64,000 bases of DNA from Flavobacterium johnsoniae (GCF_030388325.1 NZ_CP103794.1:3162001-3226000); one strand, 5' to 3'. Shown: positions 25,819-34,209, counted from the stretch's first letter. Notes: generated by a model not told the origin, from the letters alone. Translations and numbers: made by a program.

Positions 25819-26841
25819 ATGAAAAAATACATCATCCTTTTGCTGCTCACAACAATAGGTTTTGCACAGCAAAAAACCTTCAAAAATCCAATACTGCCAT
25901 CTGGCGCAGATCCATACAGCACGTATTACAAAGGGTATTATTATTATACCAATACACTCGGAAATAAATTGGTTTTATGGAAAACAAAAGACCTATCTGA
26001 TATCAAAAATGCAGAAAGCAAAGTCATTTGGACACCGCCTAAAAACACGAATTATTCGGCAGAAATCTGGGCTCCAGAATTTCATATCATAAACGGAAAA
26101 TGGTATTGTTATTTCGCCGCCGATAATGGCGACAACAACAATCACAGAATGTATGTTTTAGAAAACAAATCATCAGATCCGTTTAAGGGAAATTTTGAGT
26201 TTAAAGGAAAAATCGCTGCTAAAACAGATAAATGGGCAATTGACGGAAATGTATTTGAACATAAAAAACAGCTTTATATGATTTGGGCTGGTTGGGAAGG
26301 CGACACCAACGGTCAGCAAAATATTTACATTGCTAAAATGAAAAATCCATTAGAAATTGATGGTGATCGCGTATTGCTTTCTTCACCAACAAACGATTGG
26401 GAAACGCACGGAGCTTTGCACGATGATGTAAATCCGCCACAAGTAAATGTAAATGAAGGGCCTCAATTTTTAGAAAGAAACGGTAAAATTTTCATTGTGT
26501 TTTCAGCAAGTGGTTGTTGGACAGATTTCTATTCTTTAGGGCTATTATCGTTTAATGGCGATGATAATTTATTAGATCCAAAAGCATGGAAAAAATCTCC
26601 TGAACCAATCTTTAAGCAATCAGATAAAAACAAAGTTTACGCACCAGGACATAATTCATTTTTTAAATCTCCAGACGGAAAAGAAGATTGGATTTTATAC
26701 CACGCCAATTCAAACCCTGGCGAAGGTTGCGGAAATAAAAGATCGCCAAGAATGCAGAAAATTAATTGGGATGCAAACGGATTTCCAGTTTTAGGAGAAC
26801 CAGTAAGTGAAGACACGCCACTAGCAATTCCATCAAAATAA
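25819..26841 (+). CDS. Glycoside hydrolase family 43 enzyme, secreted
   Basis: This 340-residue five-bladed propeller enzyme has a signal peptide (1-16, ending GFAQQ). The GH43 triad is visible: base Asp31 in SGADPYSTYYKG, pKa-modulating Asp142 in WAIDGNVF and acid Glu213 in VNEGPQFLER. GH43 enzymes invert alpha-L-arabinofuranosyl or beta-xylosyl linkages. The GHNSFFKSPDGKEDWILYHA strand near the C-terminus is typical. It is followed after 24 bases by the aldose epimerase gene. Confidence 0.87.
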   Translation: MKKYIILLLLTTIGFAQQKTFKNPILPSGADPYSTYYKGYYYYTNTLGNKLVLWKTKDLSDIKNAESKVIWTPPKNTNYSAEIWAPEFHIINGKWYCYFAADNGDNNNHRMYVLENKSSDPFKGNFEFKGKIAAKTDKWAIDGNVFEHKKQLYMIWAGWEGDTNGQQNIYIAKMKNPLEIDGDRVLLSSPTNDWETHGALHDDVNPPQVNVNEGPQFLERNGKIFIVFSASGCWTDFYSLGLLSFNGDDNLLDPKAWKKSPEPIFKQSDKNKVYAPGHNSFFKSPDGKEDWILYHANSNPGEGCGNKRSPRMQKINWDANGFPVLGEPVSEDTPLAIPSK

Positions 26842-26865
26842 TATAAACATTTTAAAATTTATTAA

Positions 26866-28044
26866 ATGAAAAATATTCAAATCGCTGCCGTTGTGATGCT
26901 TGCACTTTTTCAGTTTAGCTGCAAAGACGGTAAAAAAGAAGAAACAGTTTCAAAAGAAAATACAGAAATCAAAACAGATTCTGTAAAAACAGTTTTAGAA
27001 ACTAAAGATTTTGACACTATTATTGATGGTAAAAAAGTGGCTTTATATTGGATTGAAAACAAAGGAATAAAAGCTGCTTTTACTAATTATGGAGGAAGAT
27101 TAGTTGGACTTTGGGTTGCTGATAAAAATGGAAAACAAACCGATGTTGTAGTTGGAATGAACAGTGCAAAAGGTTTTAAAAATTCAACAGAACCGTATTT
27201 TGGAGCTACCATTGGAAGAGTTGGAAACAGAATTGGTAAAGGAAAATTTACTTTAGAAGGAAAGCAATATCAAGTTCCATTAAATAATGGAAAAAACGCT
27301 TTGCATGGAGGAGTAAAAGGTTTTCAGGATGTTGTTTGGAATGCTGAAAAAACAGACGAAAAAACTTTGGTTTTAACGTATACATCTCCAGATGGCGAAC
27401 AAGGTTTTCCTGGAAATTTGTCAGTAAAAGTAACGTATACGCTTACAGATGATAATTCGATAAAAATGGAATATGAGGCAACTACAGACAAAACAACTGT
27501 GGTTAACTTAACAAATCATGCGTTTTTTAATTTGAATGGAGAAGGAAGCGGAACCATTTTAAATCACGAATTACAGATTTTTGCAAACGAATTTACCCCA
27601 GTTGATGAAGGTTTGATTCCGAGTGGAGAATTAAAAGCTGTAAAGAATACACCTTTCGATTTTACTTCAAAGCATACAATCGGAGAAAGAATCGAAGCAA
27701 AAGACGAACAATTGAAATTTGGTAAAGGTTACGACCATAATTATGTCTTAAACGGAACTAAAAAAGATGGCTTTATTCATGCCGCAACCATAAAAGGAGA
27801 TGCTTCAGGAATTACTTTAGATGTTTACACAGAAGAACCTGGTCTTCAATTTTATAGTGGAAATTTTATGCAGAGTAAAAACACCTTTAAATCAGGAGCA
27901 AAAGACGATTTTAGAACTGCTTTTGCTTTAGAAACGCAACATTTTCCAGATGCTCCAAATCAGCCAAAATTTGCTTCTATAACTTTGAAGAAAGGAGAGA
28001 GGTATCACACAGTTTCTTTATATAAATTTTCAGTTCAGAAGTAA
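26866..28044 (+). CDS. Aldose 1-epimerase (galactose mutarotase-like), lipoprotein
   Basis: This 392-residue protein interconverts alpha and beta anomers of free aldoses. It begins with a lipoprotein signal (FQFSC, Cys19), so it probably sits in the periplasm or outer membrane. Family motifs are FTNYGGRLVGLWV, the arginine region FGATIGRVGNRIGKG, NNGKNALHGG, LTNHAFFNLNG with a catalytic His, and FALETQHFPDAPNQ with the catalytic Glu. Mutarotases are common in PULs that release arabinose, galactose or xylose, where they speed sugar uptake. A hairpin (28110-28155) follows. Confidence 0.9.
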   Translation: MKNIQIAAVVMLALFQFSCKDGKKEETVSKENTEIKTDSVKTVLETKDFDTIIDGKKVALYWIENKGIKAAFTNYGGRLVGLWVADKNGKQTDVVVGMNSAKGFKNSTEPYFGATIGRVGNRIGKGKFTLEGKQYQVPLNNGKNALHGGVKGFQDVVWNAEKTDEKTLVLTYTSPDGEQGFPGNLSVKVTYTLTDDNSIKMEYEATTDKTTVVNLTNHAFFNLNGEGSGTILNHELQIFANEFTPVDEGLIPSGELKAVKNTPFDFTSKHTIGERIEAKDEQLKFGKGYDHNYVLNGTKKDGFIHAATIKGDASGITLDVYTEEPGLQFYSGNFMQSKNTFKSGAKDDFRTAFALETQHFPDAPNQPKFASITLKKGERYHTVSLYKFSVQK

Positions 28045-28109
28045 TTCATTTTAAAGTATTTCAATCTAAAATTTTAAACGAAAAGGGAAATTATAATTCA
28101 ATTTCTAAA

Positions 28110-28155
28110 AGAAGAAAAGCACCGATTTAATACCTTTTTTTGGTGTTTTTCTTCT
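28110..28155 (+). terminator. Hairpin between the epimerase and the GH43 pair
   Basis: AGAAGAAAAGCACC pairs with GGTGTTTTTCTTCT with one G-U-type mismatch around a 17-base loop. It may partly terminate transcription inside the PUL. Confidence 0.5.
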
Positions 28156-28240
28156 ATAAGTTTTATCTATAATGAATATTTAAATTGTTGATTTTTAGTT
28201 TTAAATGACAAATTAATTAAATTAAAAGATTAATATTAAA

Positions 28241-29269
28241 ATGAAGCGCTATTTCAATCTGTTTCTGCTTGTTTTTATTCTTAATTGGTGTGATTCTAAA
28301 GCTCAAAACTTAAAAGAAACCACTTTTCAGAATCCAGTTTACAAAAGTGATTTTGCAGACCCAACTGTCATTAAAACAGCCGATGGATTTTTTTATGCGT
28401 ACGGAACAAATACGAATGTATCTGGAAAAGAAATTCACATTCAAATAATAAAATCTCAAAACCTTGTCGATTGGATTTTTGTTGGAGACGCACTTCCAGT
28501 AAAACCAAAATGGGCAGACAAAGATTTTTGGGCTCCGCATGTTTTATATGATGCAAAACTGAAAATGTACTTTTTGTATTATTCAGGCGAATCAGATTCT
28601 AAAGAAGGAAAATGTTTAGGCGTAGCGGTTTCTAAATCTCCGACCGGGCCTTTTGTTGACAAAGGTCAACCTTTACTTTGTGGAAGTGGTTTTATCAACA
28701 TAGATCCGATGGCATTTGATGATCCGAAAACAGGCAAAAAATTATTGTATTGGGGTTCTGGTTTTGAAGCTTTAAAAGTGCAGGAACTTTCAGAAGATCG
28801 TTTGAGTTTTAAAGCAGGAACTTCAATGAAAATATTGGTTAATCCAATCACGAATAATGATCCAGCGAATTACCAAAATTTAGTAGAAGGAAGCTGGGTT
28901 ACTTATCATGATGGTTTTTATTATCTGTATTATTCTGGAGATAATTGTTGTGGAGATAAAGCGCATTATGCAGTAATGATTGCAAGATCAAAGAACGCTG
29001 AAGGTCCTTTTGAGGCTTTAGCGGAAGCAGAAAAAAAAGAAAATAGTGTCATTCTAAGTAAAAATGAAAAATGGATTGCGCCGGGACACAACTCTGTCGT
29101 AACCGATAATAAAGGTCAAGAATGGATTGTTTATCATGCAATTGATGCAGATAATCCAAAAGGAGGTAGAATTGTCTTAATTGATAAAATAATGTATAAA
29201 AACGGATGGCCAGTTATAAATTCAGGTTCGCCTTCTGTAGTAAAAATTTCAAAACCCATTGTAAAATGA
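28241..29269 (+). CDS. Glycoside hydrolase family 43 enzyme (arabinanase/arabinofuranosidase-like)
   Basis: This 342-residue enzyme has a signal peptide (about 1-22; the Cys17 could instead be lipidated). Its catalytic triad is clear: Asp40 in DFADPTVIKTADGFFYAYGT, Asp155 in FINIDPMAFDD and Glu216 in VEGSWVTYHDGFYYLYYSG. The DPTV and EGSW sequences are the common form for arabinan-active GH43 enzymes. The next GH43 gene starts inside its stop codon (ATGA overlap), so the two are translated together. Confidence 0.88.
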   Translation: MKRYFNLFLLVFILNWCDSKAQNLKETTFQNPVYKSDFADPTVIKTADGFFYAYGTNTNVSGKEIHIQIIKSQNLVDWIFVGDALPVKPKWADKDFWAPHVLYDAKLKMYFLYYSGESDSKEGKCLGVAVSKSPTGPFVDKGQPLLCGSGFINIDPMAFDDPKTGKKLLYWGSGFEALKVQELSEDRLSFKAGTSMKILVNPITNNDPANYQNLVEGSWVTYHDGFYYLYYSGDNCCGDKAHYAVMIARSKNAEGPFEALAEAEKKENSVILSKNEKWIAPGHNSVVTDNKGQEWIVYHAIDADNPKGGRIVLIDKIMYKNGWPVINSGSPSVVKISKPIVK

Positions 29270-30240
29270 AAAAAATAGTATGTATAGCGGCTTTGTTTTG
29301 CGTTTTTGCAGCATGTTCGCAAGAAAAGAGTACAGATAAACCAAAAGAATCGAAATCGAAAGCTATTTTACTGGCAGATCCGACGATTTTTTATAACAAT
29401 GGACAATATTATTTGTACGGAACAACTACTGGAGATTTTCCAAACGGAGAAGGTTTTCAAGTTTATACTTCGTCTGATTTAAAAGCATGGAAAGGTCCTT
29501 CTGGTGCTCAAAACGGCTTGGCTCTAAAAAAAGGAGATACTTTTGGAGATAAAGGTTTTTGGGCGCCTCAGGTTCTTTCATACAATAATAAATTTTATAT
29601 GATTTATACGGCAAATGAAAATATTGCAGTTGCGGTGAGTGATAGTCCGCTCGGACCATTTAAAAGTGAATCTAAAGAGCCTATTATCAAAACGGGAAAT
29701 CAGATTGATCCTTTTATTTTTATTGATGAAGATGGTAAAAAATACCTTTATCATGTTCGTCTAACAAATGGAAACCGAATTTTTGTTGCCGAAATAAATG
29801 ATGATCTGCAAAGTATTAAACCAGAAACTTTAACGGAATGCATTTCTGGAGTTTTACCTTGGGAAAATACACAAAATGTGAGTTGGCCAGTTACGGAAGG
29901 TCCGACGGTTTTAAAACACAATGGTTTGTATTACATGATTTATTCTGCAAACGATTTTAGAAATCCAGATTATGCGGTAGGTTATGCAACGGCTAAAAGT
30001 CCGCTTGGTCCTTGGGAAAAAGCTGCTGATAGCCCAATTATAAGTCGTAAAGATGTGGGAATTAATGGAGTTGGGCATGGCGACGTTTTTTATGACAAAA
30101 ATGGAAAAATGAAATACGTATTGCATGCACATTACAGCAATAATGGGGTTTCACCAAGAAAATCGGCAATTATTGATATTGATTTTGAAGGAAATAAAAT
30201 CAAAGCAAATGCGAAAAGTTTCTACTTATTGCAGGAGTAA
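29266..30240 (+). CDS. Glycoside hydrolase family 43 lipoprotein
   Basis: This 324-residue enzyme starts at the ATG that overlaps the preceding TGA (ATGA), which gives a good lipoprotein signal (VFAAC, Cys17). The triad is Asp38 in LLADPTIFYNNGQYYLYGT, Asp148 in QIDPFIFIDEDG and Glu211 in VTEGPTVLKHNGLYYMIYS. It is a paralogue-like neighbour of the 28241 enzyme and probably removes a different arabinosyl linkage or acts at another site in the cell. It is the last gene of the PUL, closed by a strong terminator. Confidence 0.88.
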   Translation: MKKIVCIAALFCVFAACSQEKSTDKPKESKSKAILLADPTIFYNNGQYYLYGTTTGDFPNGEGFQVYTSSDLKAWKGPSGAQNGLALKKGDTFGDKGFWAPQVLSYNNKFYMIYTANENIAVAVSDSPLGPFKSESKEPIIKTGNQIDPFIFIDEDGKKYLYHVRLTNGNRIFVAEINDDLQSIKPETLTECISGVLPWENTQNVSWPVTEGPTVLKHNGLYYMIYSANDFRNPDYAVGYATAKSPLGPWEKAADSPIISRKDVGINGVGHGDVFYDKNGKMKYVLHAHYSNNGVSPRKSAIIDIDFEGNKIKANAKSFYLLQE

Positions 30241-30266
30241 AAATGATTTTAGAGTTAATAACGGGA

Positions 30267-30298
30267 AAAGAGATGTTTGGACATCTCTTTTTTTTTGC
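30267..30298 (+). terminator. Intrinsic terminator closing the PUL
   Basis: AAGAGATGT-TTGG-ACATCTCTT is followed directly by a run of Ts. It lies 27 bases after the last GH43 stop codon. Confidence 0.8.
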
Positions 30299-30386
30299 AG
30301 TTTTTGAAAAAGCAAATTAACACAGACATAATTTAAAATATTGTCTATGTGAAATCAGATTCGTAAATTGTTGCAAATTATATGCA

Positions 30387-30800
30387 ATGAATCAAAAAAT
30401 AGAAGATTTAATTCCGCACAGAGCTCCATTTTTATTTGTTGACGAAATTATATCTTACACTACAGAAACAATTATCGGATTGAAAACTTTTACGCAAGAA
30501 GACGCTTGGCTTCAGGGAAGTTTTCCTGATTTTAATTTCGTGCCTGGAACAATTTTAATAGAAGCAATGGCGCAATGCGGCGGAGCAGGAGTAAAGCTGT
30601 TGGGACTTGCCGATGGTGTTTTCGGTTTGGTAAGTTTAGATAATATTGAATTTTTTGCGGGTGTCGAATTTGGAAAACTAATAAAATTTGTAGTAAAAAA
30701 TATCCGCGTAAGCGAAAAATTAATCAAACAATCTGGAGAAGCTTTTTCTGATGATAAATTGATTGTAAAAGGCGAATGGTTGTGTGTTAAACTTCAATAA
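30387..30800 (+). CDS. FabZ-like hot-dog protein lacking the catalytic His
   Basis: This 137-residue cytoplasmic protein resembles 3-hydroxyacyl-ACP dehydratases: IPHRAPFLFVDEI near the N-terminus and FVPGTILIEAMAQCGG in the hot-dog helix. In FabZ the motif GHFPxxPxxPG supplies the catalytic His. Here it reads GSFPDFNFVPG, with Ser45 in place of that His. The partner Glu59 keeps the normal 14-residue spacing. Dehydratase activity is therefore doubtful. It may be a binding or thioesterase-like variant. It overlaps or closely precedes the MgtC gene. Confidence 0.75.
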   Translation: MNQKIEDLIPHRAPFLFVDEIISYTTETIIGLKTFTQEDAWLQGSFPDFNFVPGTILIEAMAQCGGAGVKLLGLADGVFGLVSLDNIEFFAGVEFGKLIKFVVKNIRVSEKLIKQSGEAFSDDKLIVKGEWLCVKLQ

Positions 30801-31242
30801 TTTAAAACATTATAACTTGAGTACAACAGAATTCTTAACGCGTCTTGTAGTTGCTGCAATTGCCGGACTAATAATTGGCTTTGAAAGACAATGGCATCAT
30901 AAAGAAACGGGACTAAAAACCAATACGCTCGTTGCAATCGGCGCAGCGGCTTTTGTTTTGCTTTCTATAAAAGTAGGAGAAACTGAGCCGAATATAGACG
31001 TTACACGTATTACCGCTCAAGTCGTTATGGGAGTTGGATTTCTAGGCGCGGGCGTTATTTTTAGAGAAGGAGATAATGTACACGGATTAAATTCTGCTGC
31101 TACAATTTGGTGCAGCGCAGCGATTGGAAGTATCGCTGCTTCTGGCTATTTTATTGAAGCCATGATTTGCACATTTTTAGTTATTGGAATAAATACAGCT
31201 ATTGAACCTATAGAAAATTGGTTAAAGAACAGAAAAGGCTAG
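30784..31242 (+). CDS. MgtC/SapB-family membrane protein
   Basis: This protein of about 152 residues has four membrane segments and the MgtC N-domain motifs RLVVAAIAGLIIGFERQW, GLKTNTLVAIGAAAFVLLS and MGVGFLGAGVIFREGDNVHGLNSAATIW in sequence. Family members influence Mg2+ homeostasis or ATPase activity at low Mg2+. It lacks the C-terminal cytoplasmic domain of virulence MgtC, as is common. The GTG at 30784 overlaps the FabZ-like gene by 17 bases. A TTG at 30817 giving MSTTEFLTRL is an equally good start and avoids the overlap. Its stop codon abuts that of the convergent flavoprotein gene. Confidence 0.83.
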   Translation: MLNFNNLKHYNLSTTEFLTRLVVAAIAGLIIGFERQWHHKETGLKTNTLVAIGAAAFVLLSIKVGETEPNIDVTRITAQVVMGVGFLGAGVIFREGDNVHGLNSAATIWCSAAIGSIAASGYFIEAMICTFLVIGINTAIEPIENWLKNRKG

Positions 31243-32433
31243 TTATTTCGTTCGATTAAAGATAGCAACTAGTTTCTCCAAAGCATCTTTAGAATGCAAT
31301 TGTTCTCCATTTGCCAAAGTATCTTTTGTAGCTTCTGAAGCTCTTTCTAACATTCGTTTTTCAAAGTAAGCAATTGCCGATTTTATATCCTCGAATTTAT
31401 TCTCTGTTAAAGATTCAGAAAGTTCCAAAGCATCCCACATGGCGAGATTGGCGCCTTTTCCTGCAAACGGAGGCATTCTATGTGCTGCATCGCCAATCAT
31501 CGTGAGATTTTCTTGTGTTTCCCAAGTTTGATTTAATGGAAAATAATATTGCGGACGCGGAATAAAATACAATTCGTTACTCAATAAAAGTTCGTCCCAT
31601 TTTGGACTCCATTCTTTGTAAACATCTTTAAACCATTTAAAAACTTCTTGATTATTTTTAAAATCTAAATTACTTTCTGAAATCCAATTTTCTGGAATTT
31701 TACTGCTTAAAAGAAACATGAGTGAGCCGTCTCCTTTTGTGCCGTACATAATAGTTTGTTCGTTTCCAAAAGCCATCACTTTTCCTCCTTTAGAAAATTC
31801 AAAAAGATTGGGCGCGTTTTCTTTTGCATTATAAATGGTTCCTTCTAACATTGTAATTCCAGAGTAAATCGGTTTTTCGGCATTTAAGTACGAACGAACT
31901 TTAGAATTTGCACCATCGGCTGCAATTACTAAATCGGCATAAAAATTAGTTTCATTTCTAAAATGCAATCGCCAGCCACTATTTTCTTTTTCCATAGAAA
32001 TAAATTGGCTGTCCCAAATAATAGTTTTTGGTAAAAGAGAATGCAATAAAATACTTCGAAGTGCAGAACGATCAATTTCTGGACGAGGTTTTGAAATATC
32101 TTGAAGGGTATCTTTATTTGAATTTGATTCCGAATGGCTTTTTTGAATAGAATGTTCATCAAATTTCAATTCAAAATCTTTATTGACAATTCGCGCTTTA
32201 CTGGCATTTATGCGAACATTAGCGTAAAATTCGTTTAATAAATTGGCTTTTTTAATGGCTTTTAAACCAGAATCATCGTGTAAATCTAAAGGAGAACCTT
32301 GAATTCTAACTTCTTCATTTTGATCTCTTTCGTAAACTTTTACATTTACGTTCTGCATTTGCAAAAGGCGAGCAAGAGTTAAACCGCCCATTCCGCCGCC
32401 GATAATGGCGATTTGTTTATTTTCTAAAAGCAT
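31243..32433 (-). CDS. TetX-like FAD-dependent monooxygenase
   Basis: This 396-residue flavoprotein is strongly similar along its length to the TetX group of class A flavin monooxygenases. It has the Rossmann motif IAIIGGGMGGLTLARLLQ, the cofactor-domain stretch GSPLDLHDDSGLKAIKKAN, EIDRSALRSILLHSL and GDAAHRMPPFAGKGANLAM. The substrate-pocket residues known from TetX differ: the Gln192 position is Glu197, and the His234/Gly236 positions are Met239/Leu241. Tetracycline hydroxylation is therefore not expected. It follows an AraC-type regulator gene by 30 bases on the same strand. Confidence 0.85.
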   Translation of the reverse strand: MLLENKQIAIIGGGMGGLTLARLLQMQNVNVKVYERDQNEEVRIQGSPLDLHDDSGLKAIKKANLLNEFYANVRINASKARIVNKDFELKFDEHSIQKSHSESNSNKDTLQDISKPRPEIDRSALRSILLHSLLPKTIIWDSQFISMEKENSGWRLHFRNETNFYADLVIAADGANSKVRSYLNAEKPIYSGITMLEGTIYNAKENAPNLFEFSKGGKVMAFGNEQTIMYGTKGDGSLMFLLSSKIPENWISESNLDFKNNQEVFKWFKDVYKEWSPKWDELLLSNELYFIPRPQYYFPLNQTWETQENLTMIGDAAHRMPPFAGKGANLAMWDALELSESLTENKFEDIKSAIAYFEKRMLERASEATKDTLANGEQLHSKDALEKLVAIFNRTK

Positions 32434-32463
32434 AGTTTTATTTTTTAAATCTATGCGACAAAA

Positions 32464-33222
32464 TTATTTTGAAGAAAGCGCCGATAATAGTATAAATCGG
32501 TCGTTTTTGTTTTTAAATAATTCTTTCGGAAGAGAACCCGAAATTTTTTTGATTTCTTTAATAAAATGCGTTTGATCTGTAAAGTTTTCTTCTGGAAACA
32601 ATTTTCCTTTTGCAATATGTTCTAATGAAGCGCGAAAACGAAGAATAGAACAGTATTCTTTTAATGAAAGCCCGAAATATTGCTGAAAATAACGATTTAT
32701 TTGTCGGCTGCTCCAATTTGATTTTTCTGAAAATTCTTTTACTGTTAGCGCTCCGTTTGTTTCGTAAATGAGTTTGAAAAGTTTTTGTTTTCGAGTATGA
32801 ATTTCTTTTACCAATAAAGATTTAATTTTTAATAAAGCTTTTTCGCAGAACAATTCAAAATTTTCTAAATCGGTTTTATTGAAATTCCAAAAATCATTTT
32901 CTAATATTTTTCCTGAGTTTAAAATATCGGCAATACTTTCATGAAAAACATATTCTGCAGCGGGAAGTTTGAAGCTGATAACAAAAGTTAGACTGTTAGT
33001 GGGAATTATTCCTTTTTCATATTGTTTTGTGCCTAAACCTAAAAGTCTTATTTCAAAAGGGTTTTCAGGAGTTTGAATTAATGATAAATCGATTCTTCCG
33101 TCAGGCAAACCAATTGTTTCTAAATTTTCATTCGATTTATTTTTCATGTACCAAAAACTATCCACAAAATCAGAAAGATCTTGATTTGGTTGGATTGATT
33201 TGTATTCTAAGTTTTCGTACAT
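32464..33222 (-). CDS. AraC-family transcriptional regulator
   Basis: This 252-residue regulator has an N-terminal sensing domain of the type found in many Bacteroidota AraC proteins (LSDFVDSFWYMKNKS, ETIGLPDGRIDL) and a C-terminal AraC HTH. In that HTH, KEFSEKSNWSSRQINRYFQQ is followed by GLSLKEYCSILRFRASL. The ATG at 33222 (MYENLEYKSIQP) is preferred over an upstream TTG at 33255. It lies just upstream of the TetX-like gene in the same direction and is the obvious candidate to control it. Confidence 0.83.
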   Translation of the reverse strand: MYENLEYKSIQPNQDLSDFVDSFWYMKNKSNENLETIGLPDGRIDLSLIQTPENPFEIRLLGLGTKQYEKGIIPTNSLTFVISFKLPAAEYVFHESIADILNSGKILENDFWNFNKTDLENFELFCEKALLKIKSLLVKEIHTRKQKLFKLIYETNGALTVKEFSEKSNWSSRQINRYFQQYFGLSLKEYCSILRFRASLEHIAKGKLFPEENFTDQTHFIKEIKKISGSLPKELFKNKNDRFILLSALSSK

Positions 33223-33358
33223 GTTAATAAAAAGAAATTTTGAAACACTTTTCAACGAATTTAAGCCGAAATTTTAAGAGTTGAATCATTTTAAAATAAA
33301 TTTCGAATGCTTTATAGTAGCTTTAAAAGCTGTCTTTATTTATAAAAAATTACGAAGT

Positions 33359-33464
33359 AAAAACTTAACATTGGGTAATGTGTTGTTTTTTAGTGTTTTA
33401 TAAATGATTTTTTGTTGAGATGAAAAACTTAACATTGGCGAATAGGTTTTTCAGTCTATCTTTG
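33359..33464 (+). promoter_or_regulatory. Promoter of the Lys-rich protein gene with a duplicated upstream segment
   Basis: TTG (33435-33437), 19 bases and TATCTTTG (33457-33464) form a full promoter. The 16-base sequence AAAAACTTAACATTGG that holds its -33 box (33423-33438) is repeated exactly at 33359-33374. The region 33256-33560 contains no gene. Confidence 0.6.
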
Positions 33465-33560
33465 TTTATTATTTTTTGATGTTAATTTAATGATTTAATA
33501 ACATTAAAAATTTGTAATTACTAAAATTAATTTAATCAATTTCTTAAAATTAACACAATA

Positions 33561-34106
33561 ATGGCAGAAGAAGTGCTTACTAATGAAATCGATCAGGAGG
33601 TAAATGCAAATCCAGTTATCTCTACTGATGAAAATGAGCAAAATACGGCTCAAAACCAAGAAACGGAATCAGTTGCAACTCCGGAATCTAAACCAAAAAC
33701 GAGACGGACTCCTAAAAAAACAGTTGAAAAAGAAGCTGTTGTTGTAGAAGAAGTTAAAGAGGAGGAAAAAACTGAAGAAGTTTCTGAGGAAACAGTTTCA
33801 TCAGAAGAAGTTACTGAGGAAGGAAAAGAAGATAAATCTAAAAACGATAAGAAAAAGAAAAAGATGAAAGAAAAAGTGAAAAAACAGCTAGCTGAGAAAA
33901 AAGAAAAATTGAAAAAGAAAAAAGCTGTAGCTAAAAGAAAAGAGAAAGCGAAAGACGCTAAGAAAGAAAAAGCTAAAAAAGCAAAACTAAAAGCTAAAGC
34001 AAAAAAGAAAGCTAAAGCGAAAAAAGCGAAAGACAAAGCAAAAGCAAAGAAAATCGCTAAAAAGAAAGCTAAAAGAACTAAAGCAAAAAAGAATAAAAAG
34101 AAATAA
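33561..34106 (+). CDS. Bipolar low-complexity protein: acidic N-half, Lys/Ala-rich C-half
   Basis: This 181-residue protein is not assigned to a family. Residues 1-95 are rich in Glu, Val, Ser and Thr. Residues 96-181 are almost entirely Lys, Ala, Glu and Arg (KAKKKAKAKK-type runs) and predicted helical. The C-half resembles the tails of histone H1-like and other nucleic-acid-binding bacterial proteins, so DNA or RNA binding is plausible. There is no signal peptide. It has its own strong promoter and a strong terminator, which favours a real, well expressed gene over a chance low-complexity reading frame. Confidence 0.7.
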   Translation: MAEEVLTNEIDQEVNANPVISTDENEQNTAQNQETESVATPESKPKTRRTPKKTVEKEAVVVEEVKEEEKTEEVSEETVSSEEVTEEGKEDKSKNDKKKKKMKEKVKKQLAEKKEKLKKKKAVAKRKEKAKDAKKEKAKKAKLKAKAKKKAKAKKAKDKAKAKKIAKKKAKRTKAKKNKKK

Positions 34107-34112
34107 TTATTT

Positions 34113-34152
34113 AATTGATAATTGATAATTGATAATTGATAATTGATAATTG
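34113..34152. repeat. Seven-base tandem repeat AATTGAT, nearly six copies
   Basis: AATTGAT is repeated without error from 34113 to 34147, followed by a partial copy. The array sits six bases after the stop codon of the Lys-rich gene. Copy number in such arrays can vary by slippage. Confidence 0.85.
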
Positions 34153-34180
34153 TTTTTTAATTATATTTAGTTTGTTATAT

Positions 34181-34209
34181 AAAAAGCGCCTCAATCTGAG
34201 GCGCTTTTT
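34181..34209. terminator. Bidirectional terminator between convergent genes
   Basis: AAAAAGCGCCTCA and TGAGGCGCTTTTT pair perfectly around a 3-base loop, with A/T tracts on both sides. The stop codon of the convergent zinc-ribbon gene (34191-34193) lies within the hairpin. Confidence 0.85.

Noticed and set aside
29206..29265. N-terminal extension of the last GH43 lipoprotein
   Set aside because: It overlaps the preceding GH43 gene. The ATG at 29266 gives an ATGA overlap and a good lipobox.
20991..30240. Type IX secretion C-terminal domains on the PUL enzymes
   Set aside because: The C-termini end with the catalytic folds; no extra 70-100-residue beta-domain with the usual conserved motifs is present. 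Export relies on signal peptides and lipoboxes.
31243..32433. Tetracycline resistance gene tet(X)
   Set aside because: The fold and many motifs match TetX, but the substrate-contact positions (Glu197, Met239, Leu241) do not, and no mobile element or other resistance gene is linked.
33650..34036. Long reverse-strand frame (128 codons) opposite the Lys-rich gene, rich in Phe and Ser
   Set aside because: It is the mirror of AAA/AAG/GCT-rich codons on the other strand. It has no promoter of its own and low-complexity composition, while the forward gene has a full promoter and terminator.
34113..34152. Tandem repeat considered as a CRISPR array
   Set aside because: The units are seven bases with no spacers, and no cas genes are nearby.
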